Source: Rhizobiaceae bacterium (lineage in GTDB: Bacteria > Pseudomonadota > Alphaproteobacteria > Rhizobiales > Rhizobiaceae). Taken from it: a stretch of 38,403 nucleotides of DNA. The notes under the pieces were generated by a model. It saw only the letters and a list, made by a program, of their open reading frames with translations, was not told the DNA's origin and searched no databases. The stretch covers positions 1-38,403 of the forward strand of contig JAEPNK010000006.1 of the NCBI GenBank assembly GCA_017643495.1, read 5' to 3'. The position numbers were made by a program, and so were the translations under genes. Shown here piece by piece: positions 7,302 through 16,795 of the stretch; positions within the stretch are counted from its first letter, which is position 1, and each line of letters opens with the position of its first letter.

Positions 7302-8504
7302 TTACACAGCTTCCATTGCAATCGAAATCCCCTGTCCGACGCCAATGCACATGGTAGCCAGAGCGAGTTTGCCACCCGTTTCGCCAAGCTGAAGCGCGGC
7401 GGTACCGGTAATCCGGGCACCAGACATGCCAAGTGGGTGACCAAGAGCAATCGCACCACCATTGGGATTTATGTGCTCTGCGGTTTCGTCTAGGCCAAGT
7501 TCGCGAAGAACAGCAAGCCCCTGCGCTGCAAATGCTTCATTCAGTTCGACAACATCAAAGTCCGTTGGCGACAGCCCCAGGCGCTTGCACAGTTTCTTCG
7601 TCGAAGGCGCAGGGCCGATCCCCATGATGCGTGGTGGCACACCAGCTGTTGCGCCCCCCAGAATACGGGCAACAGGCGTAAGTCCATGACGTTTGGCGGC
7701 TTCCTCCGAAGCAATAACCAGCGCTGCCGCGCCATCATTCACACCGGAAGCGTTTCCGGCTGTGACACTGCCACCCTCACGAAACGGTGTCGGCAGGGAG
7801 GCAAGCTTCTCCAGCGTTGTTTCCCGCGGATGCTCGTCCTGGTTCACAACAACCGGATCGCCCTTGCGCTGGGGAATGGTTACCGGGGTTATTTCCTTCG
7901 CCAACCTGCCGCTCTTTATTGCGGCTGCAGCCTTTGCCTGTGAACGCAGCGCAAAAGCATCCTGGTCTTCCCGGGATATGTTGTAATCCGCAGCAACATT
8001 TTCACCGGTCTCCGGCATCGAATCCACACCATACTGTTTTTTGAGTACCGGATTCACAAACCGCCAACCGATTGTAGTGTCGTAAATTTCAGCATTCCGG
8101 GAAAATGCGCTCGATGCTTTTGGCATTACAAACGGAGCACGGGACATGCTTTCTACACCGGCTGCAATCATCAGGTCCGCTTCGTCTGCACGGATCGCTC
8201 GTGCTGCATCAATCACAGCATTCATGCCCGAACCACAAAGACGGTTCACAGTTGCCCCGGTAAGGGTGTCGGGCAACCCTGCCAACAAGGCAGCCATGCG
8301 GCCAACATTGCGATTGTCTTCGCCAGCCTGATTGGCACACCCCATGATCAGGTCATCAACGGCACCCCAGTCCATTGACGGGTTTCTTTCCTTGAGAGCC
8401 TTCAGCGGTATTGCGGCAAGGTCATCTGCCCGAACGTGCGCCAGCGCTCCTCCAAACCGTCCGATCGGGGTACGGACATAATCGCAGATAAAGGCTTCGG
8501 TCAT
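7302..8504 (-). CDS. pcaF: 3-oxoadipyl-CoA thiolase
   Basis: A 400-residue thiolase that splits 3-oxoadipyl-CoA with CoA into succinyl-CoA and acetyl-CoA, the final step of the beta-ketoadipate pathway. The catalytic set is complete: nucleophile C90 (NRLCGSGMNAV), H356 (GHPLGMSGAR) and C386 (ATMCIGVGQG). Length and motifs agree with PcaF and PaaJ. The start overlaps the end of the upstream CoA-transferase subunit by four bases (ATGA), showing translational coupling. The sequence alone cannot separate PcaF from a broader acetyl-CoA acetyltransferase; the surrounding aromatic genes decide it. Confidence 0.93.
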   Translation of the reverse strand: MTEAFICDYVRTPIGRFGGALAHVRADDLAAIPLKALKERNPSMDWGAVDDLIMGCANQAGEDNRNVGRMAALLAGLPDTLTGATVNRLCGSGMNAVIDAARAIRADEADLMIAAGVESMSRAPFVMPKASSAFSRNAEIYDTTIGWRFVNPVLKKQYGVDSMPETGENVAADYNISREDQDAFALRSQAKAAAAIKSGRLAKEITPVTIPQRKGDPVVVNQDEHPRETTLEKLASLPTPFREGGSVTAGNASGVNDGAAALVIASEEAAKRHGLTPVARILGGATAGVPPRIMGIGPAPSTKKLCKRLGLSPTDFDVVELNEAFAAQGLAVLRELGLDETAEHINPNGGAIALGHPLGMSGARITGTAALQLGETGGKLALATMCIGVGQGISIAMEAV

Positions 8505-9280
8505 GATGTTACTCCACTGGCATGCGCTTTGGCGGTACGTTTGTTCAAGTCGCGCAGCGTTGTCAATTCAAGTTCGGTAGGCGGCGGCGTTTCTTCCACG
8601 TGTTCGGCGTATGTCACCTGCCAGCCACACGTTTCCTGTACCATCTCACGCGTGACACCGGGATGGAGTGAATGAACCTCGAATTCCTTCGTTTCCGGAT
8701 TTGGGCGCCAAACCGCCATGTCGGTTATCAGCAGGTTTGGCCCTTTCGTCTTGATACCGAGACGCTGGCGATGGTCGCCGCCTTCGCCATGCCCAAAGCT
8801 GGTGTAGAAATCGATCTTTTCGACCATGCCGCGCGTACTCTGCTTCATGGTGATGTAAACCTGTTGAGACGAGGATGCGATCTCCGGTGCGCCACCACCA
8901 CCCGGCAAACGGGTTTGCGGATTATCGTAATCACCAATCACAGTGGTGTTGATGTTGCCGAACCTGTCGAGTTGCGCAGCCCCCAGGAAGCCAACGGTAA
9001 CATGGCCACCCTGCAACCAGTAGCGAAACATTTCGGGCACGCTCACAGTTGTCAGCGCTGTTTCACAAAGCTCGCCATCCCCGATGGAAAGCGGCAGCAC
9101 ATCGGGGGCGGTTCCCAGGGTACCACTTTCATAGATGAGTGTAATGTCGGGCGCGTGGGTCAGGCGGGCAACATTGCATGCTGCCGAAGGGGCGCCGATA
9201 CCGACAAAACAGACATCGTCATTGCCGAGCGCGCGCGAAGCGGCAATCGTCATCATTTCATTTGGCGTAAAGTCAGACAT
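8501..9280 (-). CDS. pcaJ: 3-oxoadipate CoA-transferase, beta subunit (glutaconate CoA-transferase type)
   Basis: A 259-residue family I CoA-transferase beta subunit. The catalytic glutamate is probably E51 in LIYESGTLGTAP; this ESG context is the form found in glutaconate CoA-transferase-like subunits, unlike the SENG motif of classic PcaJ/ScoB. Length is also nearer to CatJ of Pseudomonas knackmussii B13 (about 260) than to classic PcaJ (about 215). With the alpha subunit it would move CoA from succinyl-CoA to 3-oxoadipate. It overlaps the alpha subunit gene by 8 bases upstream and pcaF by 4 bases downstream, so the three are one translationally coupled unit. The symbol is by function; catJ is an equally fair name. 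Confidence 0.85.
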   Translation of the reverse strand: MSDFTPNEMMTIAASRALGNDDVCFVGIGAPSAACNVARLTHAPDITLIYESGTLGTAPDVLPLSIGDGELCETALTTVSVPEMFRYWLQGGHVTVGFLGAAQLDRFGNINTTVIGDYDNPQTRLPGGGGAPEIASSSQQVYITMKQSTRGMVEKIDFYTSFGHGEGGDHRQRLGIKTKGPNLLITDMAVWRPNPETKEFEVHSLHPGVTREMVQETCGWQVTYAEHVEETPPPTELELTTLRDLNKRTAKAHASGVTS

Positions 9281-10133
9281 GCGCTTTCCTCAGGTTTGAC
9301 ACGCGACCGGCAAAGTCTTCCGGTTTTGCATCGAGTACGTTCTCCTTCATCCATTGCGCAAACAGCTCGCGGTCGGCGGCTATTTTGTCCCATTCAAGGT
9401 AAGCGGAGTTGTCACGATCATAATAACCGTGCGCATAGGATGGGTGTGCCCCGCCGGGAACAACACTCACCGCATCCACTGCCCAGTAGGGAAGGATGGT
9501 TGCATTCGGATGGATATCATCAAAATCGTCCACCACTTCCTCGACGGTAACCACTGCACGCTTTGCTGCAAGGACAGCTTCCTTTTGTATGCCGATAATC
9601 CCCTCGACCAGAATGTCTCCCCTTCTGGTTGCCTTCTGAGCATGAATAAACGTCACGTCGGGCCGCAGGGCCGGAATTGCGGCCAGTTCTTCTCCGGTAA
9701 ATGGACATGTCACCGATTTGATGTTCGGATTTACGCTAGGCAATCCCGCGCCAAGATATCCCCTGAAAACCGCCATGGGCAGGCCAGCCGCGCCAGCTTC
9801 ATAGGCATTGGCCATGGCTGCATGTGAATGCTCTTCAAGTTCAATCTTGTTGGGCCAGCCATTTTCCACCGCGTCCCGAAGCCGGCGAAGCAGACCAACA
9901 CCGGGATTTCCCGCATACGAAAATACCAGTTTTCGTACACAACCCTGTCCTATCATCTGGTCATAAACAACATCCGGGGTCATCCGTACCAGGGTCAGGT
10001 CCCTTATTTCCTGTCTTATCACCTCATGCGCTGCTGCATGGGGAATGAGATGGGTAAAGCCTTCGAAGGCAGCCGTGTCGCCGCTTTTGATATTTGCGGA
10101 CACGGCGTCTGCCAGCGGCATGAATTTCGTCAT
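9273..10133 (-). CDS. pcaI: 3-oxoadipate CoA-transferase, alpha subunit (glutaconate CoA-transferase type)
   Basis: A 286-residue alpha subunit of a two-subunit CoA-transferase. The N-terminus (MPLADAVSANIKSGDTAAFEGF) is the family start with the conserved GD-x-A-x-x-G-F region, and SYAGNPGVG and VFRGYLGAGLP follow as in GctA/CatI-like proteins. At 286 residues it is longer than classic PcaI (about 230). It pairs with the beta subunit it overlaps by 8 bases and lies 50 bases after pobA on the same strand. Together with pcaF it would complete conversion of 3-oxoadipate to succinyl-CoA and acetyl-CoA. Specificity for 3-oxoadipate is inferred from the neighbours. Confidence 0.85.
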   Translation of the reverse strand: MTKFMPLADAVSANIKSGDTAAFEGFTHLIPHAAAHEVIRQEIRDLTLVRMTPDVVYDQMIGQGCVRKLVFSYAGNPGVGLLRRLRDAVENGWPNKIELEEHSHAAMANAYEAGAAGLPMAVFRGYLGAGLPSVNPNIKSVTCPFTGEELAAIPALRPDVTFIHAQKATRRGDILVEGIIGIQKEAVLAAKRAVVTVEEVVDDFDDIHPNATILPYWAVDAVSVVPGGAHPSYAHGYYDRDNSAYLEWDKIAADRELFAQWMKENVLDAKPEDFAGRVSNLRKAHV

Positions 10134-10183
10134 ACTTGCTTCCGTTGATCGGTGAAATGTTTGGAACGGTTGTAGCGGGCCTG

Positions 10184-11374
10184 TCAGTCGTAGGGAAGCC
10201 CTACATAATTTTCTGCGATAGCCATAGCCCCGGCGTGCGAACGCGTGACATAGTCATATTCAGCACGCTGCATTCTTTTCTCAAATGGAGAGTGGTCAGG
10301 AAACTGGTGAAGCATGCTGGACATGTACCAGGAAAAGCGTTCGACCTTCCAAACCCGTGTTAGACATATTTGCGAGTACGCATCGAGATGCACGGAATTT
10401 CCGGATTTGAAATGCTCCACCATGGCTCGTGCCAGATAATGGACATCCGAGATTGCCAGATTGAGGCCTTTGGCACCTGTTGGCGGCACAATATGTGCTG
10501 CATCGCCTGCCAGAAAGAGGTTGCCGAAGCGCATGGGTTCACAAACAAAAGATCTCAGTGGCGCAATGCTTTTTTCCAATGACGGCCCACGCTCAAGACC
10601 GGCAGCAGTTTCTTCGCCTATCCGCAAGGAAAGCTCGTCGAAAAATGCATCATCAGACCACTTGTTTACATCTTCATCGGCAGGGCACTGAATATAGTAC
10701 CGGCTGCGGGTATTTGACCGCATCGAACACAGTGCAAAACCGCGCTCATGATTGGCATAAATCAGCTCATCGGCGACCGGTTTCGTATCACTCAACAACC
10801 CAAGCCATCCGAACGGATACACCCGCTCAAAATACTTTCGGCGGTCTTGCGGTATGGATTCGCGTGATACACCACGAAACCCGTCACATCCGGCAACGAA
10901 CTGGCAATGCACCTCGTACTGCTCACCCTCTTTTTCATATCGCACGACGGGATTGCCGGACTCCAAGTCTGACGGAGTGACATTGTCTGCAGAAAACACG
11001 ATGCTCCCACCCTGATCCAGACGTGTCGCAATCAGGTCCCTGGTTAGTTCTGTCTGCCCGTAAATCATCACCGATTTTCCGGTCAGTGCCTTGAGGTCTA
11101 TGCGGAACCGCTCGCCATCAAACCCCACATCGAAACCGTCGTGAAGGATGCCCTCAGACAACATCCGCTCACCGACGCCAGCTTCCAACAGTGTCTCGAC
11201 TGAACCATGTTCAAGTACGCCGGCCCGAATCCTGCTTTCGATATGTGCTCTTGACTGGCGATCGAGAACCACGGATTCGATGCCGGCGTTATGGAGGAGT
11301 TGAGACAGCAGCAAGCCGGATGGCCCCGATCCGATTATGCAAACTTGCGTCTTGATACTTTTCACCAACTCCAC
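10184..11374 (-). CDS. pobA: 4-hydroxybenzoate 3-monooxygenase
   Basis: A 396-residue FAD-dependent aromatic hydroxylase that converts 4-hydroxybenzoate plus NAD(P)H and oxygen to protocatechuate. The N-terminal dinucleotide fold is CIIGSGPSGLLLSQLL (from residue 12), the DG motif is AGCDGFRG, and the FAD-ribityl GD motif is AGDAAHIVPPTGAKGLNLAISD. Length fits the PobA family (about 390-395). The start is a GTG at 11374, with GAGG about 8 bases upstream; another GTG three codons later is possible. It heads the minus-strand aromatic operon, divergent from the AraC-family regulator with 128 bases between. Confidence 0.94.
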   Translation of the reverse strand: MELVKSIKTQVCIIGSGPSGLLLSQLLHNAGIESVVLDRQSRAHIESRIRAGVLEHGSVETLLEAGVGERMLSEGILHDGFDVGFDGERFRIDLKALTGKSVMIYGQTELTRDLIATRLDQGGSIVFSADNVTPSDLESGNPVVRYEKEGEQYEVHCQFVAGCDGFRGVSRESIPQDRRKYFERVYPFGWLGLLSDTKPVADELIYANHERGFALCSMRSNTRSRYYIQCPADEDVNKWSDDAFFDELSLRIGEETAAGLERGPSLEKSIAPLRSFVCEPMRFGNLFLAGDAAHIVPPTGAKGLNLAISDVHYLARAMVEHFKSGNSVHLDAYSQICLTRVWKVERFSWYMSSMLHQFPDHSPFEKRMQRAEYDYVTRSHAGAMAIAENYVGLPYD

Positions 11375-11502
11375 ACTCCATGCCTCAGCCTATTTTTGCA
11401 TTAAAGCGAATTTCTGAAGCGCAATTAATGGATATTACGAAGAAATACTTGGACTATCCGATCATTTGTTGAAAATTTTAATCAGCCAGCTAGTTTGCAA
11501 CG

Positions 11503-12375
11503 ATGGAACGGGCTCCGATATACGCACTGTATGGCGAATCGATTTCGGCCATAGATTCCAATTTCCTGCATTTTGAACGGATCTATGAACGTAGCCAGCA
11601 TCATGACTGGACCATCCGGGCGCACCGGCATGACAAACTGGCCCAGATCTTCCTGTTTCATACCGCCGGTGTTCATGTTGAAATTGCGAACCGGAGAGTA
11701 ACAACAGACAGCATGGCAGGCCTGTTCATTCCTCCCATGATCAGCCACGGCTTCCATTTTCCCAAAAACATCAAGGGCGGGGTTATCAGCGTTGAAATGT
11801 CCCGGCTTTTTCCCTTGATCGAGGCAAATAATCTTACACGGACGGCATTTGATGCTGTCGGATGGATCGGGGAAGAAAGCCCTCATTTTCGACGCTTCAA
11901 GGAAAAGTTTGCGGCCATAAGCCTTGATTACCGCTCCATGGAAACGCACCGAAACGAAGCCATGGCGAATGAAACAGCAGGATTGCTGCTGTGCTTTGCA
12001 AGATCGCTTGAAGCACAGCGCCACCAGAAAAGCAGTGAACTGCTCACCCGGCAGGAGCAACATGTGAGACGGTTCTGTCTGCTTGTTGAAGACAATTTCA
12101 GAACCGATTACGGCCTCGACTTTTATGCGCGGGAAGTCGGCATATCAAAGGTACAACTGACCCGCTTGTGCAGGGAAATACTGAAACGGACGCCACTCGA
12201 GACCCTTGCCGCACGGAAACTGCTTGAAGCAAAGCGGCAGCTTGAATTCACGCAATATCCTGTAAGCTACATATCCGAAGAACTTGGCTTCAATGACGTT
12301 GCGTATTTCAGCCGCTTTTTCAAACACCGGACAGGTCTTTCGCCAATGGCCTTCCGCAGAAAAGCCGGCTTATAG
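11503..12375 (+). CDS. pobR: AraC-family transcriptional regulator, PobR-like
   Basis: A 290-residue regulator with an N-terminal cupin-like effector domain (about 35-110: HDWTIRAHRHDKLAQIFLF, GVHVEIANRR, FIPPMISHGFHFP) and a C-terminal double helix-turn-helix of the AraC/XylS type (about 190-287; VGISKVQLTRLCREIL and LGFNDVAYFSRFFKHRTGLSPMAFRR). It is divergent from pobA, the standard arrangement for AraC-type PobR activators responding to 4-hydroxybenzoate. The shared 128-base region should hold its binding sites, though I could not pick out a clear repeat. It is convergent with the RND pump gene, with a 7-base gap. Confidence 0.85.
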   Translation: MERAPIYALYGESISAIDSNFLHFERIYERSQHHDWTIRAHRHDKLAQIFLFHTAGVHVEIANRRVTTDSMAGLFIPPMISHGFHFPKNIKGGVISVEMSRLFPLIEANNLTRTAFDAVGWIGEESPHFRRFKEKFAAISLDYRSMETHRNEAMANETAGLLLCFARSLEAQRHQKSSELLTRQEQHVRRFCLLVEDNFRTDYGLDFYAREVGISKVQLTRLCREILKRTPLETLAARKLLEAKRQLEFTQYPVSYISEELGFNDVAYFSRFFKHRTGLSPMAFRRKAGL

Positions 12376-12382
12376 GCTTTGC

Positions 12383-15300
12383 TCAACCTGCTGCCACCTG
12401 CCGTTTTCGAAAGCCGCCAAACAGCAGGAAATATCCTCCGGGGACAAAGAACAGCGTCAATATTGAGGAAAAGGTCAGGCCGCCAATCATCAGCGTTGCC
12501 ATTGGTTCGAACAATGCACCGCCTGCAATTGCCATTGGCATCAAACCCAGAATGGTCGTCAGTGATGTGAGCAGTATCGGGGTGACCCGTTTCTTGGAAG
12601 CCTCTACCACAGCCTCACGCAATTCCATGGACTGGCGGTCAATATCGATCTGGTCAATCAAGACGATGGCATTGTTGATGATGATGCCTGCCAGCGAAAT
12701 CATGCCGAGAATGGCGAAGAAAGAAAGGGGCTGTCCCGTGATTATCAATGCGACAGGTGCACCAATCAGCACGAGCGGTATTGTCATGAAGGTGAGGAAC
12801 ACGCGTCTTGCCGAGTTGAACTGGAAAACAAGAGCGATCAACATGATCGTGAGTGCTGCAGGCATACCGGCAAGAAGCAATTCATTCACCTCGGCTGAGT
12901 TTTCCGTTTCACCTCCCACGGTCAATTCATAGTCCGGCCCCAGATCGAGTTCCGACAATGAAGGCCGGAGCAGTTCGACCACTTCATTTGCCGCCAGGGT
13001 TTCACTCTTGCCGGATATCATGATCTGGCGTTCCTGGTTTTCACGGCGCAGTTGCGAGTATTCAAGCACCGGCTTGAATGACGCGACCTGGTCAAGGGAG
13101 ATCAGTTGGCCATTCGCCGGAATGGACAGGTTTGCCAAATCTTCAAGGCTGTCCCGGAAATTCTCATTGGCCCGTACCACAATGGGTATTGCATCCGTTC
13201 CCTCGCGGTACGTTGAGTAGGCTGTTCCGGAAAAGAATGTGTCCATCACATTGGAAATGTCTTCGGAAGTCACGCCAAGCTCGCGTGCCTTGTCCTGGGC
13301 GATGTTGATCACCATTTTCAGCGTCTTGTTGCCCCAGTCATTTTCGTTCTGGACTATTCCGGGCACCTTGGAGAAGGCAACCTCCACCTGATCAGCCAGA
13401 GCGATGAGTTTTTCTGCATCAGGCCCGGTAATATTGATTTCCACAATACCGGACTCCCCTCCTCCCATGGAAAGCCTTTTCACCTTGAAACGCGCGGCCG
13501 GATGATTGGCAAGCAGATAATCCTGAGCCCTGGCAACGGCGCTGACTGCGCCTTCAAAACTGTTGGTGTTCACCAGAATGAAAGCACTTGCAGGATCAGT
13601 ATCGGCGGGATTAAGCGCCAGATAGAATCTGGGGCCGCCATCGCCGACAAAAACAGTGGTATCACGAACCTCGGGGTTTTCCTGCTTGTCCAGCAACCAG
13701 TCTTCAACCTGTCTGGCTTCCTGTGTTGTGCGGGAAATTGCGGTTCCCTTGGGCATGTCGAGATAGATCAGGTATTCGGCACGCTCGGCAAGCGGGAACA
13801 TTTCTGACTTTGTAAAGGAAAACAGGCTGCCTGCCGACACGACCGCGAGATAGGAGCCGATTATGATCAGGGGTGCAAAGACAAGGCTTAGATTTATGAC
13901 GCGCCCGTATGTTCGAACAAGCAAGCCCTCGCCTGTTGTTTGCTTATCCGGCTTGTTGCGTTTGGCAAACCATACGCAAAGCGCTGGCAAGATGTAGATG
14001 GCCGTCAGCCAGGACCCCAGAAGCATCACGCCGACAACAGCGCCGAGGGAGAAGGCAAATTCACCTTCCACACCATCAAGGATAAGCATTGGAACAAAGG
14101 CCGATACGGTAGTGATTGATGCGACGCCCAGAGGTGTGAAGAATTGCTTCCCTGCTTTCAGAGCTGCCGCATTCGGGTCCTCGCCTCGGGATATCTGCTT
14201 CTGGATATCCTCGACAACGACCAGTCCGTTATCAACCAGCAAGCCAAGGGATATAATGGCGGCTGCGATTGAAATCTGCTGCAATTCGATACCGAGATAC
14301 GACATTCCCAACAGGGCAAACATGACGGTAAACGGTACAATGCAGGCTATGATCAGTGCCGGCCGGATACCGAGAAAAACAAGCATCACCAGCACAACCA
14401 CGGCAAAGGTCTGCGCCACATTGCTGAGGGCATTGTTGATGGATACCGTTACGTTTGTTTCCTGGAAGGTTGAAAACTCGTACTGGATGCCGATTGGCTG
14501 GTCCGTCTCGAATTCAGCGACAGCTTTTTCAAGCCGGGCACCGATTTTCTGGACGTCTTCGGTATCTGCCATTTCAACGCTGGCAATGATGGCCGGTTGG
14601 CCTTTGTAGAAGACCGGTTTTTGTGGCGGATCAACATAGCCACGCCGGACGGTCATCAAGTCTTTCAACCGTACAAAACCTGACAATCCTTCCACTTTTG
14701 TAAGAATGTTGCCTATCTCGTCAACGGATTTGAGATCACCATTGGCTTCAAGAATGAGCTTTACGCCATCAGCATTCAGTTCACCGGCAGGAAGCACAAC
14801 GTTCTGGGCCTGAAGGTCCTGAAGCACCTGATTCAACTGCACCCCTACCGCAGCCAGTTTGCGGGAGTCTATTTCCAGCCATATCCGCTCTTCCTGCACG
14901 CCAAACAGGGATACCTTGGAGATACCCTCCACCGTGTACAGGCTGGTCCGCAAGTCATCCGCTGCATCCTCTATCTCGGCATGGGAAAACCCCTCTCCCG
15001 TGACCCCGATTGTTGCAATCGAAACATCCCCGTAATTGGTATTTACAAACGGACCGCTTGTACCGTCAGGCAGGTCTTGTTCCACCTCCTCCATCCGGTT
15101 GCGCAAGTCCTGGAATACACTTTCAAGGTTTTCTTTCGGAACATTGTCGTAGACCACGATTGTGATGACAGCACTACCCGTTGTAATGAGTGACTTGATA
15201 TCCTCTACTTCACCAATTTCGCGAATTTTCCGTTCAATCGGAACAACAACAAGGTCTTCCATGCGTTCCGGCGACATGCCTGGAAATTGCGCCGAGACCA

Positions 15301-15439
15301 ATGCGCTCCGGATCGTGATTGCCGGATTTTCCCGTTTCGGCATCTGGACGTAGGTGATCAGCCCCTGGACAACCAGTCCGATCATCACGAGAATGGTCAG
15401 TCTTGCCTTGTTCAAACCGAGTGCAGTCAGAGAATTCAT
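12383..15439 (-). CDS. RND-family efflux permease
   Basis: A 1018-residue inner-membrane proton-driven pump in the AcrB/acriflavin-resistance superfamily, with the usual duplicated plan: TM1, large periplasmic loop, TM2-7, second loop, TM8-12. Substrate could be drugs, solvents or aromatic compounds; it cannot be read from sequence. The proton-relay region in TM4 is LLVDNGLVVVEDI (D403, N404), where AcrB has two aspartates, and the TM10 region reads IIINNAIVLID, where AcrB has the lysine of SAKN. This places it in a clade of pumps with a different relay rather than in the AcrB/MexB group. It starts 12 bases after the membrane-fusion gene. No TolC-type channel gene is present. Confidence 0.92.
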   Translation of the reverse strand: MNSLTALGLNKARLTILVMIGLVVQGLITYVQMPKRENPAITIRSALVSAQFPGMSPERMEDLVVVPIERKIREIGEVEDIKSLITTGSAVITIVVYDNVPKENLESVFQDLRNRMEEVEQDLPDGTSGPFVNTNYGDVSIATIGVTGEGFSHAEIEDAADDLRTSLYTVEGISKVSLFGVQEERIWLEIDSRKLAAVGVQLNQVLQDLQAQNVVLPAGELNADGVKLILEANGDLKSVDEIGNILTKVEGLSGFVRLKDLMTVRRGYVDPPQKPVFYKGQPAIIASVEMADTEDVQKIGARLEKAVAEFETDQPIGIQYEFSTFQETNVTVSINNALSNVAQTFAVVVLVMLVFLGIRPALIIACIVPFTVMFALLGMSYLGIELQQISIAAAIISLGLLVDNGLVVVEDIQKQISRGEDPNAAALKAGKQFFTPLGVASITTVSAFVPMLILDGVEGEFAFSLGAVVGVMLLGSWLTAIYILPALCVWFAKRNKPDKQTTGEGLLVRTYGRVINLSLVFAPLIIIGSYLAVVSAGSLFSFTKSEMFPLAERAEYLIYLDMPKGTAISRTTQEARQVEDWLLDKQENPEVRDTTVFVGDGGPRFYLALNPADTDPASAFILVNTNSFEGAVSAVARAQDYLLANHPAARFKVKRLSMGGGESGIVEINITGPDAEKLIALADQVEVAFSKVPGIVQNENDWGNKTLKMVINIAQDKARELGVTSEDISNVMDTFFSGTAYSTYREGTDAIPIVVRANENFRDSLEDLANLSIPANGQLISLDQVASFKPVLEYSQLRRENQERQIMISGKSETLAANEVVELLRPSLSELDLGPDYELTVGGETENSAEVNELLLAGMPAALTIMLIALVFQFNSARRVFLTFMTIPLVLIGAPVALIITGQPLSFFAILGMISLAGIIINNAIVLIDQIDIDRQSMELREAVVEASKKRVTPILLTSLTTILGLMPMAIAGGALFEPMATLMIGGLTFSSILTLFFVPGGYFLLFGGFRKRQVAAG

Positions 15440-15451
15440 CGTATTTGGTCT

Positions 15452-16564
15452 CTATTCCGCAGTTTCCAGAAGCTTGACTTTCTGGCCGTCCCTCAGAAAG
15501 GACACACCGGCGGAGGCCACGCGGTCACCAAGTTCCAGACCGTCTATCACGATGATCGAGTTTTCCCTTACCCCGGCTACCGTCACATCACGGCGGTGAA
15601 CAGTGCCGTTCTCTTCATCATATACAAAGACCTGGGTTCTTCCCGGATCTGATGGGTTTTGTGGCGGCTCAAGCTTGCCATCAAAAGGGAGAACGCTTAG
15701 CGGAAGCCTGTAACCCTGTCCCTGGGGGACCGTGAATTCCATACTGATCTCGACGGCCATGCCGGCCTTGATCGAGGGGTCGGTTTGATCCAGTTTCGCC
15801 ACGATCGGAAATGAGGAGACTGTATCAGCCCGGGCGCCCAACTCGCTGATGTGACCGGGAAGCACGATCCCGGGATTGTCGGCAAGCCTTACGTCAACCT
15901 GCTTTCCGACCGTAATGCGGTTGACCACATCGAAACTTACAGAAAAACTCGTTTCAAACTGGTCACTTGCATAAATGGTGGCTACGGGACTGCCGGCTGA
16001 AACATTGGTAAAGGATTCAACTTCCACAGAGTTGATAATCCCGTCAAAAGGCGCACGAAGATCGGCTTTGTCGAGGTTTTCCCTGGCGTCATCCAGACTG
16101 CGCTCTGCCTGTATTACCCGGGCTTCAGCAGTTTCAGCATTTGTTCGTGATTCATCCGCGACAGCCTGAGAGATGATCTTCTTCTGAAGCAGTTGCTCTT
16201 TTCTCTCCAGATCCGCCTTGGCGTTTTTTGCAAGAGATTCAGCTTCAGCGAGCGCGGCCCTGGCTGTTTCAACCTGCAATTCAAGTGACCGCGTATCCAG
16301 CTTTGCCAGCAGATCGCCCTCCTTTACCCGCTGTCCGACATCCAGGCTTACCTGCTCCAGACGTCCGGCAACCTCAAACGAAAGGGTCGATATCGAACTG
16401 GGCTGCAATACACTGGGGTAGCGGCGAGCGGTGGTTTCCTCGGTTGCGCGGATTTCTATGGTTTTCAGGCTACGCAGGGGCGGCTCTGCACTTGCTGCTT
16501 CTTCCTCTTGCTGACATGAAGCAAGCAAAAAACAACTTGCCAGAACAATTCCAAACCGGAGCAT
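15452..16564 (-). CDS. RND efflux membrane-fusion (periplasmic adaptor) lipoprotein
   Basis: About 370 residues. The N-terminus is a lipoprotein signal with lipobox LLASC (CQQEEE after cleavage), so the protein is anchored by lipid to the inner membrane. The core has the HlyD/AcrA plan: a lipoyl half (VSLDVGQRVKEGDLLAKLD), a long alpha-helical hairpin rich in Ala/Glu/Lys (about 95-160), the second lipoyl half (LRAPFDGIINSVEVESFTNVSAGSP), then beta-barrel and membrane-proximal domains. It links the adjacent RND permease to an outer-membrane channel encoded elsewhere. A GTG two codons earlier (16570) is an alternative start; the ATG at 16564 has GGAAGAGAG upstream. Confidence 0.9.
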   Translation of the reverse strand: MLRFGIVLASCFLLASCQQEEEAASAEPPLRSLKTIEIRATEETTARRYPSVLQPSSISTLSFEVAGRLEQVSLDVGQRVKEGDLLAKLDTRSLELQVETARAALAEAESLAKNAKADLERKEQLLQKKIISQAVADESRTNAETAEARVIQAERSLDDARENLDKADLRAPFDGIINSVEVESFTNVSAGSPVATIYASDQFETSFSVSFDVVNRITVGKQVDVRLADNPGIVLPGHISELGARADTVSSFPIVAKLDQTDPSIKAGMAVEISMEFTVPQGQGYRLPLSVLPFDGKLEPPQNPSDPGRTQVFVYDEENGTVHRRDVTVAGVRENSIIVIDGLELGDRVASAGVSFLRDGQKVKLLETAE

Positions 16565-16594
16565 TCGCACTCTCTTCCGTCTGTATTTTCGCGC

Positions 16595-16611
16595 TATCCT
16601 GTTGAAGGATA
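16595..16611. promoter_or_regulatory. Palindrome upstream of the RND operon, possible operator
   Basis: TATCCT and AGGATA flank a 5-base spacer about 30 bases upstream of the adaptor start, where a repressor of the pump could bind. No repressor gene is adjacent, and no clear -35/-10 pair was found, so this is a weak call. The rest of the 225-base gap to tctA shows nothing recognisable. Confidence 0.3.
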
Positions 16612-16795
16612 ATAAACAACAAGAACGGAAACGGTAGGAAAAATTTTATTCAGGCTTTGGTGCAAGGCTAGTTTGCGGTGTGGAGATTACGTGACAGCAC
16701 TTAATTCAGTCATGCCGGTCTGAAATTCCAGATATGCCCGTGACGGAAGTCTGAGCACAAAATCAGGAATGCAGACCCGAGCAAACCGTTCTTGG

